Shown: piece by piece, positions 6,156 through 12,590 of the stretch | How positions within the stretch are numbered: the first letter of the stretch is position 1 | Layout: each line of letters begins with the position of its first letter | From: an uncultured Eubacterium sp. | GTDB lineage: Bacteria > Bacillota > Clostridia > Peptostreptococcales > Anaerovoracaceae | Direction of reading: 5' to 3' | DNA: 14,995 bases | NCBI GenBank assembly: GCA_900551775.1 | Contig: URXI01000070.1 | Coordinates: forward strand, 1-14,995 | Program-made: the position numbers and the translations under genes | The notes under the pieces: model-generated | The model's input: the letters and a program-made list of their open reading frames with translations, nothing else | Told to the model about the DNA's origin: nothing | Database searches by the model: none

Positions 6156-6551
6156 TCAACTCTTCTGCAAATCAAATACCTGTCCCTTCTCGTAAAGGCC
6201 GCAGTCCTCCAATACAGTGATCTTGGTATCTGAATTCACTTTAAATTTTAACTTCTTATCTCTCAGCCAGTCAATGACGAGAATGTCACCGTGGAATAAA
6301 CTATGTTCTACGTTATAAGATTTCGCCAACGTGCCACACGAATCCATAGAGCACAGACCTCCTTCTTCCAAAACAAAATTGCCTGCATACGCTGACAGTG
6401 CGCTGACACTCAGCACCGAATCACTGCAGGAATATCTGCCTGTCTTTGGAATGACTGACGGCTTTTGATGGGAGCTATAAACTATCAATGTGGAGCCCGC
6501 CACTGCGATCATCACCCCGGCAACCAGTAAAATCTTCAGTTTCTTACTCAT
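6156..6551 (-). CDS. Small membrane-anchored or secreted Cys-containing protein, unknown function
   Basis: A 131-residue protein with one N-terminal hydrophobic segment (about 7-25, ILLVAGVMIAVAGSTLIVY) after a Lys-rich start, so it is inserted with the remaining roughly 105 residues outside. The segment could be a signal anchor or a cleaved signal. The outer part contains four Cys (42, 67, 72, 117), which might form disulfides, and ends in a beta-rich region (LKFKVNSDTKITVLEDCGLYEKGQVF). No family was recognised. The start is ATG 6551 with GGGGGGAG upstream and an extended -10 promoter at 6580-6588. It is monocistronic, convergent with the XRE gene and shares its terminator. Coding status is supported by the ribosome binding site, promoter, signal-like segment and terminator. 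Confidence 0.68.
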   Translation of the reverse strand: MSKKLKILLVAGVMIAVAGSTLIVYSSHQKPSVIPKTGRYSCSDSVLSVSALSAYAGNFVLEEGGLCSMDSCGTLAKSYNVEHSLFHGDILVIDWLRDKKLKFKVNSDTKITVLEDCGLYEKGQVFDLQKS

Positions 6552-6579
6552 ACAATCTCCCCCCTCTCCAGTTGGAACT

Positions 6580-6588
6580 ATTATACCA
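6580..6588 (-). promoter_or_regulatory. Extended -10 promoter of the 131-aa protein gene
   Basis: On the minus strand this reads TGGTATAAT, a consensus -10 with a TGn extension, about 29 nt before the start codon. The -35 position (around 6603-6608) is poor. Direct repeats lie just upstream at 6612-6630. Confidence 0.65.
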
Positions 6589-6611
6589 CAGCCGACTTCT
6601 CCATTTGCTAA

Positions 6612-6630
6612 TTTTAAGAATTTTTAAGAA
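6612..6630. repeat. Tandem direct repeat TTTTAAGAA x2, candidate activator site
   Basis: TTTTAAGAA occurs at 6612-6620 and 6622-6630, a period of 10 bp, about one helical turn. It lies immediately upstream of the weak -35 position of the promoter at 6580-6588. Direct repeats with roughly one-turn spacing at this location are typical of OmpR-type response-regulator sites. That role is an inference, and the AT-rich composition weakens it. Confidence 0.4.
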
Positions 6631-6719
6631 ATTCGCTTATACCTTAATACACCACTTTTATTGACGCTTATTGCAATGCAAAAGAAGCTGTCCGCTAACT
6701 TGTGCACATCTTTTTTGCG

Positions 6720-6755
6720 AAACTCAGTTGGTCTTAATTCGGACTAATTGAGTTT
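6720..6755. other. Orphan 14-bp stem-loop in the 6552-6901 intergenic region
   Basis: AAACTCAGTTGGTC (6720-6733) pairs with GACTAATTGAGTTT (6742-6755) over 14 positions, with G-U pairs at two. The loop is 8 nt (TTAATTCG), and TTTTCTAAATTT follows on the plus strand. It has the shape of a plus-strand terminator, but no plus-strand gene ends nearby. It may end a small RNA or be an operator. The 350-nt gap also holds a TTGCAATGCAA palindrome (6671-6681) and the GntR-gene terminator. No open reading frame worth calling was seen in it. Confidence 0.45.
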
Positions 6756-6833
6756 TCTAAATTTATTATGCCTGACTTTCTGCACGTATTCCCTGTCGTT
6801 ATCTATCATTTTGCAGTCGTGTCACAACAAAAA

Positions 6834-6853
6834 ACCCGGCATCTCTGCCGGGT
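6834..6853 (-). terminator. Rho-independent terminator of the ispE-gntR transcript
   Basis: On the minus strand, ACCCGGCA, a 4-nt GAGA loop and TGCCGGGT form a perfect 8-bp GC-rich stem, followed directly by a T-run (6834-6829). It lies about 50 nt after the GntR stop codon. Confidence 0.9.
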
Positions 6854-6901
6854 CATATTCATCACGTTCTGCTTTTACGCTCGTTCTCGTATTATGTAGG
6901 G

Positions 6902-7576
6902 TTACAGGTGCTTGAAAACGTCTTCGCCTTCTCTGACAACAAAATCTTTCAGTTTCTTTACGTGGTTATCAGCCACCAATCTGGCTGTTTCCGCATCGCC
7001 GCTGGTGATGGCGTCGATGATTTCTCGATGCTCCACAGGCATGTTCTCATATCTTGAAAAATCATCATAATACAGGTAGCGGAACCGCAGTGCCAGCTCC
7101 TGCACTGTTTCGCTGAGATGAATCAAAGTCTTGTTTCCACTGCAGGAAACGATATGTTTATGGAACAGTTCGTCATAATGAATGATTTTTTCCGTGTCGC
7201 TGTTCTTAATCGCCTCGCTATAGCCCTGCGTAATCTTGATCAGGTCTTCAATCTGTTCCTCGCTCATTCTCTCTGCTGCAAGCGCTGCCGCAAGACCTTC
7301 CAGATCCTCTCTCACTTCCAGCGTATCCAACATATCCTTTACAGAAATATCAGATGCATAGGCGCCCCTTCTCGGCTCAATTGTGACCAGACCTTCCTTC
7401 TCCAGTTTTCTGATAGCCTCTCTGACTGGGGTTCTGCTGACGCCCATTTCATCAGCCAGTTCGACTTCCATCATTCTAGTTCCCGGTGTGATTTTTCCAG
7501 TTAAAATCTGCATTTTTAACTGCTCATAGACAATTTCTCTTAACGGTCTGTGGTTCTGTAAATCAAAGTTTAACAT
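6902..7576 (-). CDS. GntR-family regulator, FadR/FCD subfamily
   Basis: A 224-residue DNA-binding repressor or activator. Residues 10-72 are the GntR winged helix, with PGTRMMEVELADEMGVSRTP and VREAIRKLEKEGLV. Residues 78-215 are the all-helical FCD ligand domain. Its usual metal/ligand residues are all visible: D135 and H139 (YDELFHKHI), H183 (VEHREIIDAI) and H205 (NHVKKL). Members sense small organic acids or sugars and control nearby genes. The start is ATG 7576 with TAGGAGA upstream. The gene begins 14 nt after the ispE stop and so shares its transcript, ending at the strong terminator at 6834-6853. The ligand and targets cannot be read from the sequence; the link to ispE may only be shared transcription. 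Confidence 0.92.
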   Translation of the reverse strand: MLNFDLQNHRPLREIVYEQLKMQILTGKITPGTRMMEVELADEMGVSRTPVREAIRKLEKEGLVTIEPRRGAYASDISVKDMLDTLEVREDLEGLAAALAAERMSEEQIEDLIKITQGYSEAIKNSDTEKIIHYDELFHKHIVSCSGNKTLIHLSETVQELALRFRYLYYDDFSRYENMPVEHREIIDAITSGDAETARLVADNHVKKLKDFVVREGEDVFKHL

Positions 7577-7590
7577 ATCAATCTCCTATT

Positions 7591-8535
7591 TTATTTTGTG
7601 GTTTTTGTCCAGTAAGCTTCATAACGATGTTTTCTCAGCATCTCGCAGGCTTCTTTCGCGTCAGAAATACTCTTGAAAATGCCAAAAACCGTCGGCCCGC
7701 TGCCACTCATCAATACTTTTTCAGCTTCTGCATTGCGTGATAATAGTTCTTTCAGTTTCTTTACCTCAGGGTATGCCTGAAGGGTATAATTCTCTAAAAC
7801 ATTGATGCAATTGTCATAAATCAAAGCAAAATTTCTATCCAGTATGCCTTTGGACAGAGCATCATTATCCGGACGCTCTTCTATCTTACAATTGTCAATT
7901 TCACGATACACCTCTGCCGTAGAAACTCCCATAGGCGGTTTGGCTATCACCAGGGACTGTTTGATCCCTTTCAGCGGTGTCAACTCCGTTCCAGTACCAG
8001 TCGCTCTGGCACAGGAAACCGCCATCTTGTCTTTACGAATAATCTTCGGCAGACAGAAATTATAGCCAGCCTGGCCCATGACACAAAAGGGAACATCAGA
8101 ACCCAGCTTCGCTCCCAGATCGCATAAGGCAGGCAAATCCAAACCCAGCTTCCACAACTGATTCAGTCCATGGAGCACGGCCGCACCATTACCGCTGCCG
8201 CCAGCGAGACCAGCAGCCACCGGAATTCTCTTAAAGATTTCGATTTCCACTCTGCCGCCGGGCACTTTGTCCACATATAGGGAAGCCATCAAAGCAGCCG
8301 CTTTGTAGGCCAGATTCCTCTCATCCACAGGCAGGTAATAGCGGTTAGTCGATACTTTGATCTCTACATCGCCCCTCGGTTTCGTCCGATCAGGAAAAAA
8401 CCTCATATTCACATCGTCATGAAAAGATATCTGGTGCATGACCATATCAACAGCATGCATACCGTCTTCCGTAATTCCAGTAACATCGATGGAGAGATTT
8501 ATCTTTGCAAAAGACAATATCTTAATTTCTTCCAT
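7591..8535 (-). CDS. ispE: 4-diphosphocytidyl-2-C-methyl-D-erythritol kinase (IspE)
   Basis: A cytoplasmic GHMP kinase that phosphorylates CDP-methylerythritol in the non-mevalonate (MEP) isoprenoid pathway. The 314 residues contain FAKINL with the catalytic Lys11, the ATP-binding glycine-rich loop PVAAGLAGGSGNGAAVL (105-121), LGSDVPFC with catalytic Asp147, ELTPL (184-188), AKPPMGVSTAEVY and the C-terminal motif GSGPTVFGIF (278-287). Differences from common IspE sequences: DGMH in place of DGYH at 24-27, SGNGAA where S/T-D/N-A-A is usual, and about 20 extra residues (156-176) between GSDVPF and ELTPL. The start is ATG 8535 with a modest GAGGGA site. It lies downstream of a hairpin (8564-8591) and upstream of a co-transcribed GntR gene. 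The call is confident; activity is inferred from the retained Lys and Asp. Confidence 0.92.
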   Translation of the reverse strand: MEEIKILSFAKINLSIDVTGITEDGMHAVDMVMHQISFHDDVNMRFFPDRTKPRGDVEIKVSTNRYYLPVDERNLAYKAAALMASLYVDKVPGGRVEIEIFKRIPVAAGLAGGSGNGAAVLHGLNQLWKLGLDLPALCDLGAKLGSDVPFCVMGQAGYNFCLPKIIRKDKMAVSCARATGTGTELTPLKGIKQSLVIAKPPMGVSTAEVYREIDNCKIEERPDNDALSKGILDRNFALIYDNCINVLENYTLQAYPEVKKLKELLSRNAEAEKVLMSGSGPTVFGIFKSISDAKEACEMLRKHRYEAYWTKTTK

Positions 8536-8563
8536 GAGTCCCTCGTATTCATAATTTTACGTA

Positions 8564-8591
8564 CAAAATGAGCGGTAGGCCGCTCATTTTG
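8564..8591 (-). terminator. Stem-loop terminator between the Ig-like gene and ispE
   Basis: CAAAATGAGCGG and CCGCTCATTTTG form a perfect 12-bp stem with a 4-nt loop, 6 nt after the Ig-like gene's stop. On the minus strand the U-tract is part of the stem (ATTTTG). It may be a terminator or a partial one with readthrough into ispE, since no strong ispE promoter is visible between it and 8535. Confidence 0.65.
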
Positions 8592-8597
8592 CTATAA

Positions 8598-9467
8598 CTA
8601 TTTTTTCTTTTTCTTCTTAGCGTTTGCGGCTCTTCTTTTTTCAAGTCTTTCTTCTTCTGCTCTTTTCGCTTCTGCGATAGCTTTTCTGCCTGTTATATAG
8701 CTGCTTCCGCCAGCAGAAACCGGTTTCGGACCCTTGACTTTGTAGTTGCCATTATCAAATTCTTCATAATCATCCTCGTCTTCATCCTTCTGACGTGATG
8801 TTTTCTTTGCTTCCTTGGCAGCCTTCTTTGCCATTTCTTTCTCATGAATGGCGATGACTTCATCTACAGACTTGCCCGTTTTCTTTGCCTCTTTATATGG
8901 ATTGAATGGTTCTTCCTTTACTCTGCCTTCTTCCTGCTGTTTTGCAGTCTGCTTCTTCATCTGTCTTGAGGTAAAGAAGAACATACCGCCCATCATGACG
9001 ACCATCATGATCATATAGACCTTAGTGCTCTGGCCCTGGTTCAACGTGGTAAAGGAAATTTTCTGATCCTCACCCAGGGTGTTTCCGGCTTTATCCTGCA
9101 GTTTTCCGGAAATGGTCAGCGTATACTCTGTGTTGTCCTTGATATCATTTGTCTTGATCTTGGTAGTGTCTGCTAATACCATGATCTGTTTTTTGTCCTT
9201 CGGGTTGTCATAGAAAACTCTGATAGGAATCTTCTTTCCCTTTGGGTCGGTAATGGTAAAGCAATCCTTGTTTACCTTCTGCAGTTTCTCACTGTCCATA
9301 TCGTTGTTGAACCACAGCTTTACGCACATATTGTCCTTGGTGGTGTTCTTCTGTCCGTTATTCGGATAATTGTCCACCAGTTCCAGTGACTGCGCGCCAA
9401 AGCAGACAGAAGCTGTCATTGTTACAATTAGTGCTGCAAGGCATACGATAGCGCCTATTCTTTTCAT
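8598..9467 (-). CDS. Membrane protein with extracellular Ig-like domain and Lys-rich cytoplasmic tail
   Basis: A 289-residue protein. Residues 1-24 are a signal peptide (ending SVCFGA). Residues 27-142 read as an SbsA/Big_5 Ig-like domain: VDNYPNNGQKNTTKDNMCVK, FNNDMD, EYTLTISGKLQDKAGNTL and KISFTT. Residues 149-166 form a Met/Phe-rich membrane helix. The final 120 residues are highly charged, with many Ala-Lys-Glu helical stretches, an acidic patch (DEDEDDYEEFDN) and a terminal run of six Lys. If the signal peptide is cleaved, the Ig domain is outside and the tail is in the cytoplasm. The role is unknown; the tail could bind nucleic acid or membrane lipid. The start at 9467 is 3 nt after the tadA stop, with GGAGGAG inside the end of tadA, so the two are translationally coupled. 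The domain call is by eye. Confidence 0.75.
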   Translation of the reverse strand: MKRIGAIVCLAALIVTMTASVCFGAQSLELVDNYPNNGQKNTTKDNMCVKLWFNNDMDSEKLQKVNKDCFTITDPKGKKIPIRVFYDNPKDKKQIMVLADTTKIKTNDIKDNTEYTLTISGKLQDKAGNTLGEDQKISFTTLNQGQSTKVYMIMMVVMMGGMFFFTSRQMKKQTAKQQEEGRVKEEPFNPYKEAKKTGKSVDEVIAIHEKEMAKKAAKEAKKTSRQKDEDEDDYEEFDNGNYKVKGPKPVSAGGSSYITGRKAIAEAKRAEEERLEKRRAANAKKKKKK

Positions 9468-9470
9468 GTC

Positions 9471-9941
9471 CTACTCCTCCGATTTGTTGTTTTTCTTTCT
9501 ATTTCTAAGCTGGGTAAAGAACGCTTTCATCATCTCACTGCATTCTTCTTCCATGATTCCTGTTTCTACATTGATTCTGTGATTCAGCCTGTCATCGCAG
9601 ACGATATTGAATACTGATCCGCAGGCCCCCGCTTTGGGGTCCATCGCCCCGATATATAAATTGTCTATTCTGGACCATACCATGGCACCGGCACACATGG
9701 TGCACGGTTCTATCGTAACATACAAGCTGCAGCCGATCAGCCTCCAGCCTCCCAGGTTCTGCGCAGCCTGTCGAATGGCCAGCATCTCCGCGTGGGCGGT
9801 AGGGTCCTTCATGGATTCCGTTAAATTATGACCCCTGCCTACAATTTGTCCATCTTTTTCTATCACTGCCCCAATAGGGATCTCCCCTATGGCGAAAGCT
9901 TTTTGGGCCTCCTCCAGGGCTTCTAACATAAACTTATTCAT
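9471..9941 (-). CDS. tadA: tRNA-specific adenosine deaminase
   Basis: TadA converts A34 to inosine in the wobble position of tRNA-Arg(ACG). The 156-residue protein has the complete zinc deaminase signature: HAE with H50 and catalytic E52, then PCTMC with C80 and C83. It also has EIPIGAVI, GHNL and the C-terminal EECSEMMKAFFTQLR that is typical of TadA. The start is placed at ATG 9941, where AAAGG is 5 nt upstream, giving the normal family length. The frame is open back to 10007, but that start has no ribosome binding site. It follows the unknown gene at 10008-10850 by 66 nt and is coupled to the Ig-like protein gene downstream. General cytosine or guanine deaminases share the fold, but the TadA motifs are clear. 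Confidence 0.93.
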   Translation of the reverse strand: MNKFMLEALEEAQKAFAIGEIPIGAVIEKDGQIVGRGHNLTESMKDPTAHAEMLAIRQAAQNLGGWRLIGCSLYVTIEPCTMCAGAMVWSRIDNLYIGAMDPKAGACGSVFNIVCDDRLNHRINVETGIMEEECSEMMKAFFTQLRNRKKNNKSEE

Positions 9942-10007
9942 ATACCTTTCAATGTTACCACAATTCCATACAGTATTCAACAGTTTTTTGTATTGAATTT
10001 TGTGCAA

Positions 10008-10850
10008 CTAAAGTGGAAGAATCTCACCGCTGACTGTGTCAATTCCCCCAATCCAATATCCAAAGATTTCCTCCTGCAGTTTTTCTGTCAAATCAGACAG
10101 TTCCTTGAAGAATTTTTCTCCTCCGCGAATCGGCTGCCAGAGGACAAAACACTTTTGCTCGCGCAGCGGCTGTTCCCCCTGCAGAAATCTGCCGGGAATG
10201 CCCACATAATACGAAGATTCCCTTTGTCCTACTATGTAATGTCCGTATTTCTCTACCTGCTCCCTGCAGCCTGTAATCGATGCCGGAATCTGGCTGCCGC
10301 TGCTGATCCGGTACCACTTTGCTCCTGTCTCATCCATACTTTCCGAGAACGCCGCTACGACATTCTTATCACTTACATTTTCAAAAATACTTTTCCAGTC
10401 CTCCTCAAAGCGAGACGGCTCAGCCGCACGCTCTGGCACCTCTTCTTCTGGTTTGTGAAAAAACGGCATCTCGCCGGACATGATGGTCTCAATTCCTCCT
10501 TCAGCCCGGTCAGCTGAAACCAACAGACAATGGGTGTAACACTCCAAGGCTGGACCGGTAAACTTCTTAAAAAAACTGCCATCTCCTTTTTGATCGACGA
10601 AAAAAGAGCCGAAATCCCGATGAATGATTTCTCCTTCGCTTACGCCCATCAAAATCAGGTGATACTCCCTATTCCCCTGGGACAACAGGCTTGCAGACGG
10701 CAAAAGATTGGATACTGCAAAGTAAAGGGATCGTTTATCTTTATAGGATTCCACAATGCATGTGCTGCCGTCAATTCCGCTCCTCCAAAGTCTGTATTCG
10801 TCGTTCATAAGCTGCATCTCTACTGTAAATTTCCTGTAATCTCCGCCCAT
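10008..10850 (-). CDS. Conserved-looking protein of unknown function
   Basis: A 280-residue protein without a signal peptide or membrane helix, so probably cytoplasmic. The N-terminal half (about 1-130) is beta-rich (YRKFTVEMQLMN, YHLILMGVSEGEIIHRDFG). A Glu/Pro-rich linker follows (about 131-150). The C-terminal half carries a patterned region: KWYRIS, YGHYIVGQ, SYYVGIPG, EQKCFVLWQPI and a final FGYWIGGIDTVSGEI. This looks like a conserved clostridial domain, but no named family could be assigned and no catalytic motif was seen. The start is ATG 10850 with AAGGAG 9 nt upstream, across a 92-bp AT-rich divergent spacer from the CvpA gene. tadA follows on the same strand, so co-transcription is likely. 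The function is unknown. Confidence 0.72.
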   Translation of the reverse strand: MGGDYRKFTVEMQLMNDEYRLWRSGIDGSTCIVESYKDKRSLYFAVSNLLPSASLLSQGNREYHLILMGVSEGEIIHRDFGSFFVDQKGDGSFFKKFTGPALECYTHCLLVSADRAEGGIETIMSGEMPFFHKPEEEVPERAAEPSRFEEDWKSIFENVSDKNVVAAFSESMDETGAKWYRISSGSQIPASITGCREQVEKYGHYIVGQRESSYYVGIPGRFLQGEQPLREQKCFVLWQPIRGGEKFFKELSDLTEKLQEEIFGYWIGGIDTVSGEILPL

Positions 10851-10867
10851 AACACATTCTCCTTGTA

Positions 10868-10899
10868 TTGCATTTTAAAGATAATTTTAGTAATATAAT
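10868..10899 (+). promoter_or_regulatory. Candidate sigma-A promoter of the cvpA-like gene
   Basis: TTGCAT (10868-10873) is followed after 17 nt by TAATAT (10891-10896), which overlaps a consensus TATAAT (10894-10899). It is about 45 nt before the start codon in a very AT-rich divergent spacer, so alternative assignments are possible. Confidence 0.5.
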
Positions 10900-10942
10900 A
10901 TATGTAGAAAAAAACAACCTATTCGAATAACGGAGAGAATCT

Positions 10943-11599
10943 ATGAACTTGGGACCAGGAATCATTCTAGATATCATCGTCTGTGCAATTCTGCTGTTTT
11001 CCACCATCATGGGAGCAAAAAAGGGCGTTGCGCAGACCGTCGTCAGTTTCATGCAGTGGTTTGTCTGCATCATCGCAGGCTTCATCTTCTGCGACAAAGT
11101 CAAAGGCCTTTTGATCGACTACACCACCATGGACGACAGCATCAATCAGTATATTTTGGCACACATCGATAATTCTGCTGTCGACAGCAGTTCCTACCAG
11201 GCCATGCCGGACCTGTTCAGCGACTGGGTCAGCGATGCTGCCGATACCTTTATCTACGGTACCTCTGCGGCAATTACATCTACTTTGATGACCGTCATCG
11301 CTTTTCTGTGCATCGTATTCGGCATCAAGCTGGTCGCTTTCGGTCTGGTCCGTCTCTTTTCGCGCAAATATCACGACGGTGTCGTCGGCTTCTTTGACGG
11401 GTTTATGGGCTTCCTCTTCGGCGGCGTCAGGGGACTGATCTACGTATTCCTGTTTTTCGCCCTGCTGGTTCCGATCCTGGGACTGCTCTGGCCGGGCCTC
11501 TCAGAGACCATCATCAAATCCATGGACGACTCCTATGTCGCCGGATTTTTATATAATAATAATGTATTTTTGATTTTAGTACGGGACTTCTTCTCGTAG
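10943..11599 (+). CDS. CvpA-family membrane protein
   Basis: A 218-residue integral membrane protein. Hydrophobic segments are at about 6-22, 33-50, 108-132 and 148-185. The opening ILDIIVCAILLFSTIMGAKKG followed by a second helix is the family pattern (D-x-x-x-x-x-x-x-x-x-x-x-x-G-x-x-x-G), and a G-rich late segment (GVVGFFDGFMGFLFGGVRG) also matches. Family members are linked to colicin V production, envelope stress tolerance and sometimes purine-gene neighbourhoods. An insertion of about 50 polar residues between helices 2 and 3 is common in Firmicutes versions. The start is ATG 10943 with GGAGAG upstream. The gene is 12 nt ahead of the acetyltransferase gene and forms a two-gene unit with it. 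The family call is good; the function is not specific. Confidence 0.82.
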   Translation: MNLGPGIILDIIVCAILLFSTIMGAKKGVAQTVVSFMQWFVCIIAGFIFCDKVKGLLIDYTTMDDSINQYILAHIDNSAVDSSSYQAMPDLFSDWVSDAADTFIYGTSAAITSTLMTVIAFLCIVFGIKLVAFGLVRLFSRKYHDGVVGFFDGFMGFLFGGVRGLIYVFLFFALLVPILGLLWPGLSETIIKSMDDSYVAGFLYNNNVFLILVRDFFS

Positions 11600-11611
11600 A
11601 AAGGAGATACT

Positions 11612-12127
11612 ATGGAAAAGATTTTGGTGCGCCCATCTGTTCTTGCAGATTGCCAGCAGTTCTGTGAGTGGGAACGGACGCAGGAGGTGACGGCGTTCTT
11701 CAGCATCCCCGACGGACAGACCTATGAGGATGTGGTCAGAGACTTCGTCCTGAACGACGCAGATCCGGAAAAAGAACAGTACACCATCACCGACCAAAAG
11801 GGAAATCTCATCGGCAGGATCTATCTGAGCGGAATCAGCCGCAAGCTGGACTCCCTGGAGGTCTACCGCATCTATATCGGCGATCCCGCCCTGCGCGGCA
11901 AAAGCTATGGCCGTCAGGCGCTCCAGTGGGTGCTCGACAGAGCCTTCAAAGAAGACACCTTCCACCGGGTCTATCTGGACTATTATACAGGCAACGAACC
12001 CGCACGCCGTCTCTACGAGTCCATGGGATTTCAGCACGAGGGCTGCGCCCGCGGCGCCTGCAAGAAGATGGGCCAGTATCACGACGTGCACGTCATGGCG
12101 ATCTTGAGAGAGGATTATCTGGGGTGA
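11612..12127 (+). CDS. GNAT-family N-acetyltransferase (RimJ/RimL-like)
   Basis: A 171-residue cytoplasmic acetyl-CoA-dependent acetyltransferase. It opens with LVRPSVLADCQQFCEW, the usual GNAT first strand and helix. Motif A is YIGDPALRGKSYGRQALQWV (the acetyl-CoA pyrophosphate loop, here RGKSYG where RGxGxG/A is common). Motif B carries N-E-P-A-R-R-L-Y-E-S-M-G-F, the classic Asn and Tyr positions. The substrate may be a protein N-terminus, an amino sugar or a small amine; it cannot be decided. The start is ATG 11612 with AAAGGAGA upstream, 12 nt after the cvpA-like stop. The inverted-repeat element begins about 30 nt after its stop codon, and no ordinary terminator was seen. Confidence 0.85.
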   Translation: MEKILVRPSVLADCQQFCEWERTQEVTAFFSIPDGQTYEDVVRDFVLNDADPEKEQYTITDQKGNLIGRIYLSGISRKLDSLEVYRIYIGDPALRGKSYGRQALQWVLDRAFKEDTFHRVYLDYYTGNEPARRLYESMGFQHEGCARGACKKMGQYHDVHVMAILREDYLG

Positions 12128-12156
12128 AAATGGGAATTGATACGGTTGAGAAGCGC

Positions 12157-12466
12157 GAGCAGATGCTTCACGGTGTATTTATGTTTTTGAAGATATTTTG
12201 CTGATTTGACATAAGGCTTTGCGCAGAGATGCCTTCATACAGGTATGGTTCTACCCCTGTAAAGGATGATAAATTCGTATCCTCCTGCAGAAAACACAGT
12301 TCTGGTTATTTTTCTACAACGCAAAGCGCCCTTCTTAACGGTGTAATTGTTTAGAAAGTAACCGAACCGTACAATTATGCCTGTACAGATGCGATTTGGT
12401 CTCAGGTTTTTATGTCAGATTGAGCAAATCCTACACAAAAACATAAACACACCGTGGAGGATCTTC
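12157..12466. mobile_element. Imperfect large inverted-repeat element (MITE-like), no coding capacity
   Basis: The two ends are inverted copies. The best part is 21 bp with one mismatch (12169-12189 versus 12436-12456, the end beginning CACGGTGT). The similarity continues inward in step: TTTGCT and TGACATAA blocks at 12197-12214 match 12410-12428, and 12238-12254 matches 12369-12385 at 13 of 17 positions. Arms are therefore near 95-100 bp, with a middle of about 110 bp. The middle adds further pairing (12216-12223 with 12320-12327; hairpins at 12238-12261 and 12340-12381). No transposase or credible ORF is inside, and no clear target-site duplication was seen. Boundaries are approximate. It lies between the GNAT gene and the pyrC promoter. 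A structured RNA is the alternative. Confidence 0.6.
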
Positions 12467-12508
12467 GACCATAGCGCGGAAAGTTTTAAAAAAACATTTC
12501 CAACCCTA

Positions 12509-12537
12509 TTGACACAACCGCAAATCCATGATAACAT
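12509..12537 (+). promoter_or_regulatory. Sigma-A promoter of the pyrC-pyrK-pyrD operon
   Basis: A consensus TTGACA (12509-12514), 17-nt spacer and TAACAT (12532-12537). The start point near 12544 leaves a leader of about 47 nt before pyrC. That is too short for a full PyrR antiterminator/terminator pair, and none is seen. Confidence 0.8.
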
Positions 12538-12590
12538 ATTGAAGATTTGAGCAAAAATAATTTTAATATGAAGAAAGGAGCCGGAAATCC

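Noticed and set aside
9942..10007. N-terminal extension of TadA to 10007
   Set aside because: No ribosome binding site and no homology to the usual TadA N-terminus.
9993..10517. 174-codon plus-strand open frame
   Set aside because: Antisense to the 10008-10850 gene, no ribosome binding site, Cys/Arg/Leu-rich translation typical of a shadow frame.
11576..12091. 171-codon minus-strand open frame
   Set aside because: Antisense to the GNAT gene, which has the motifs and ribosome binding site.
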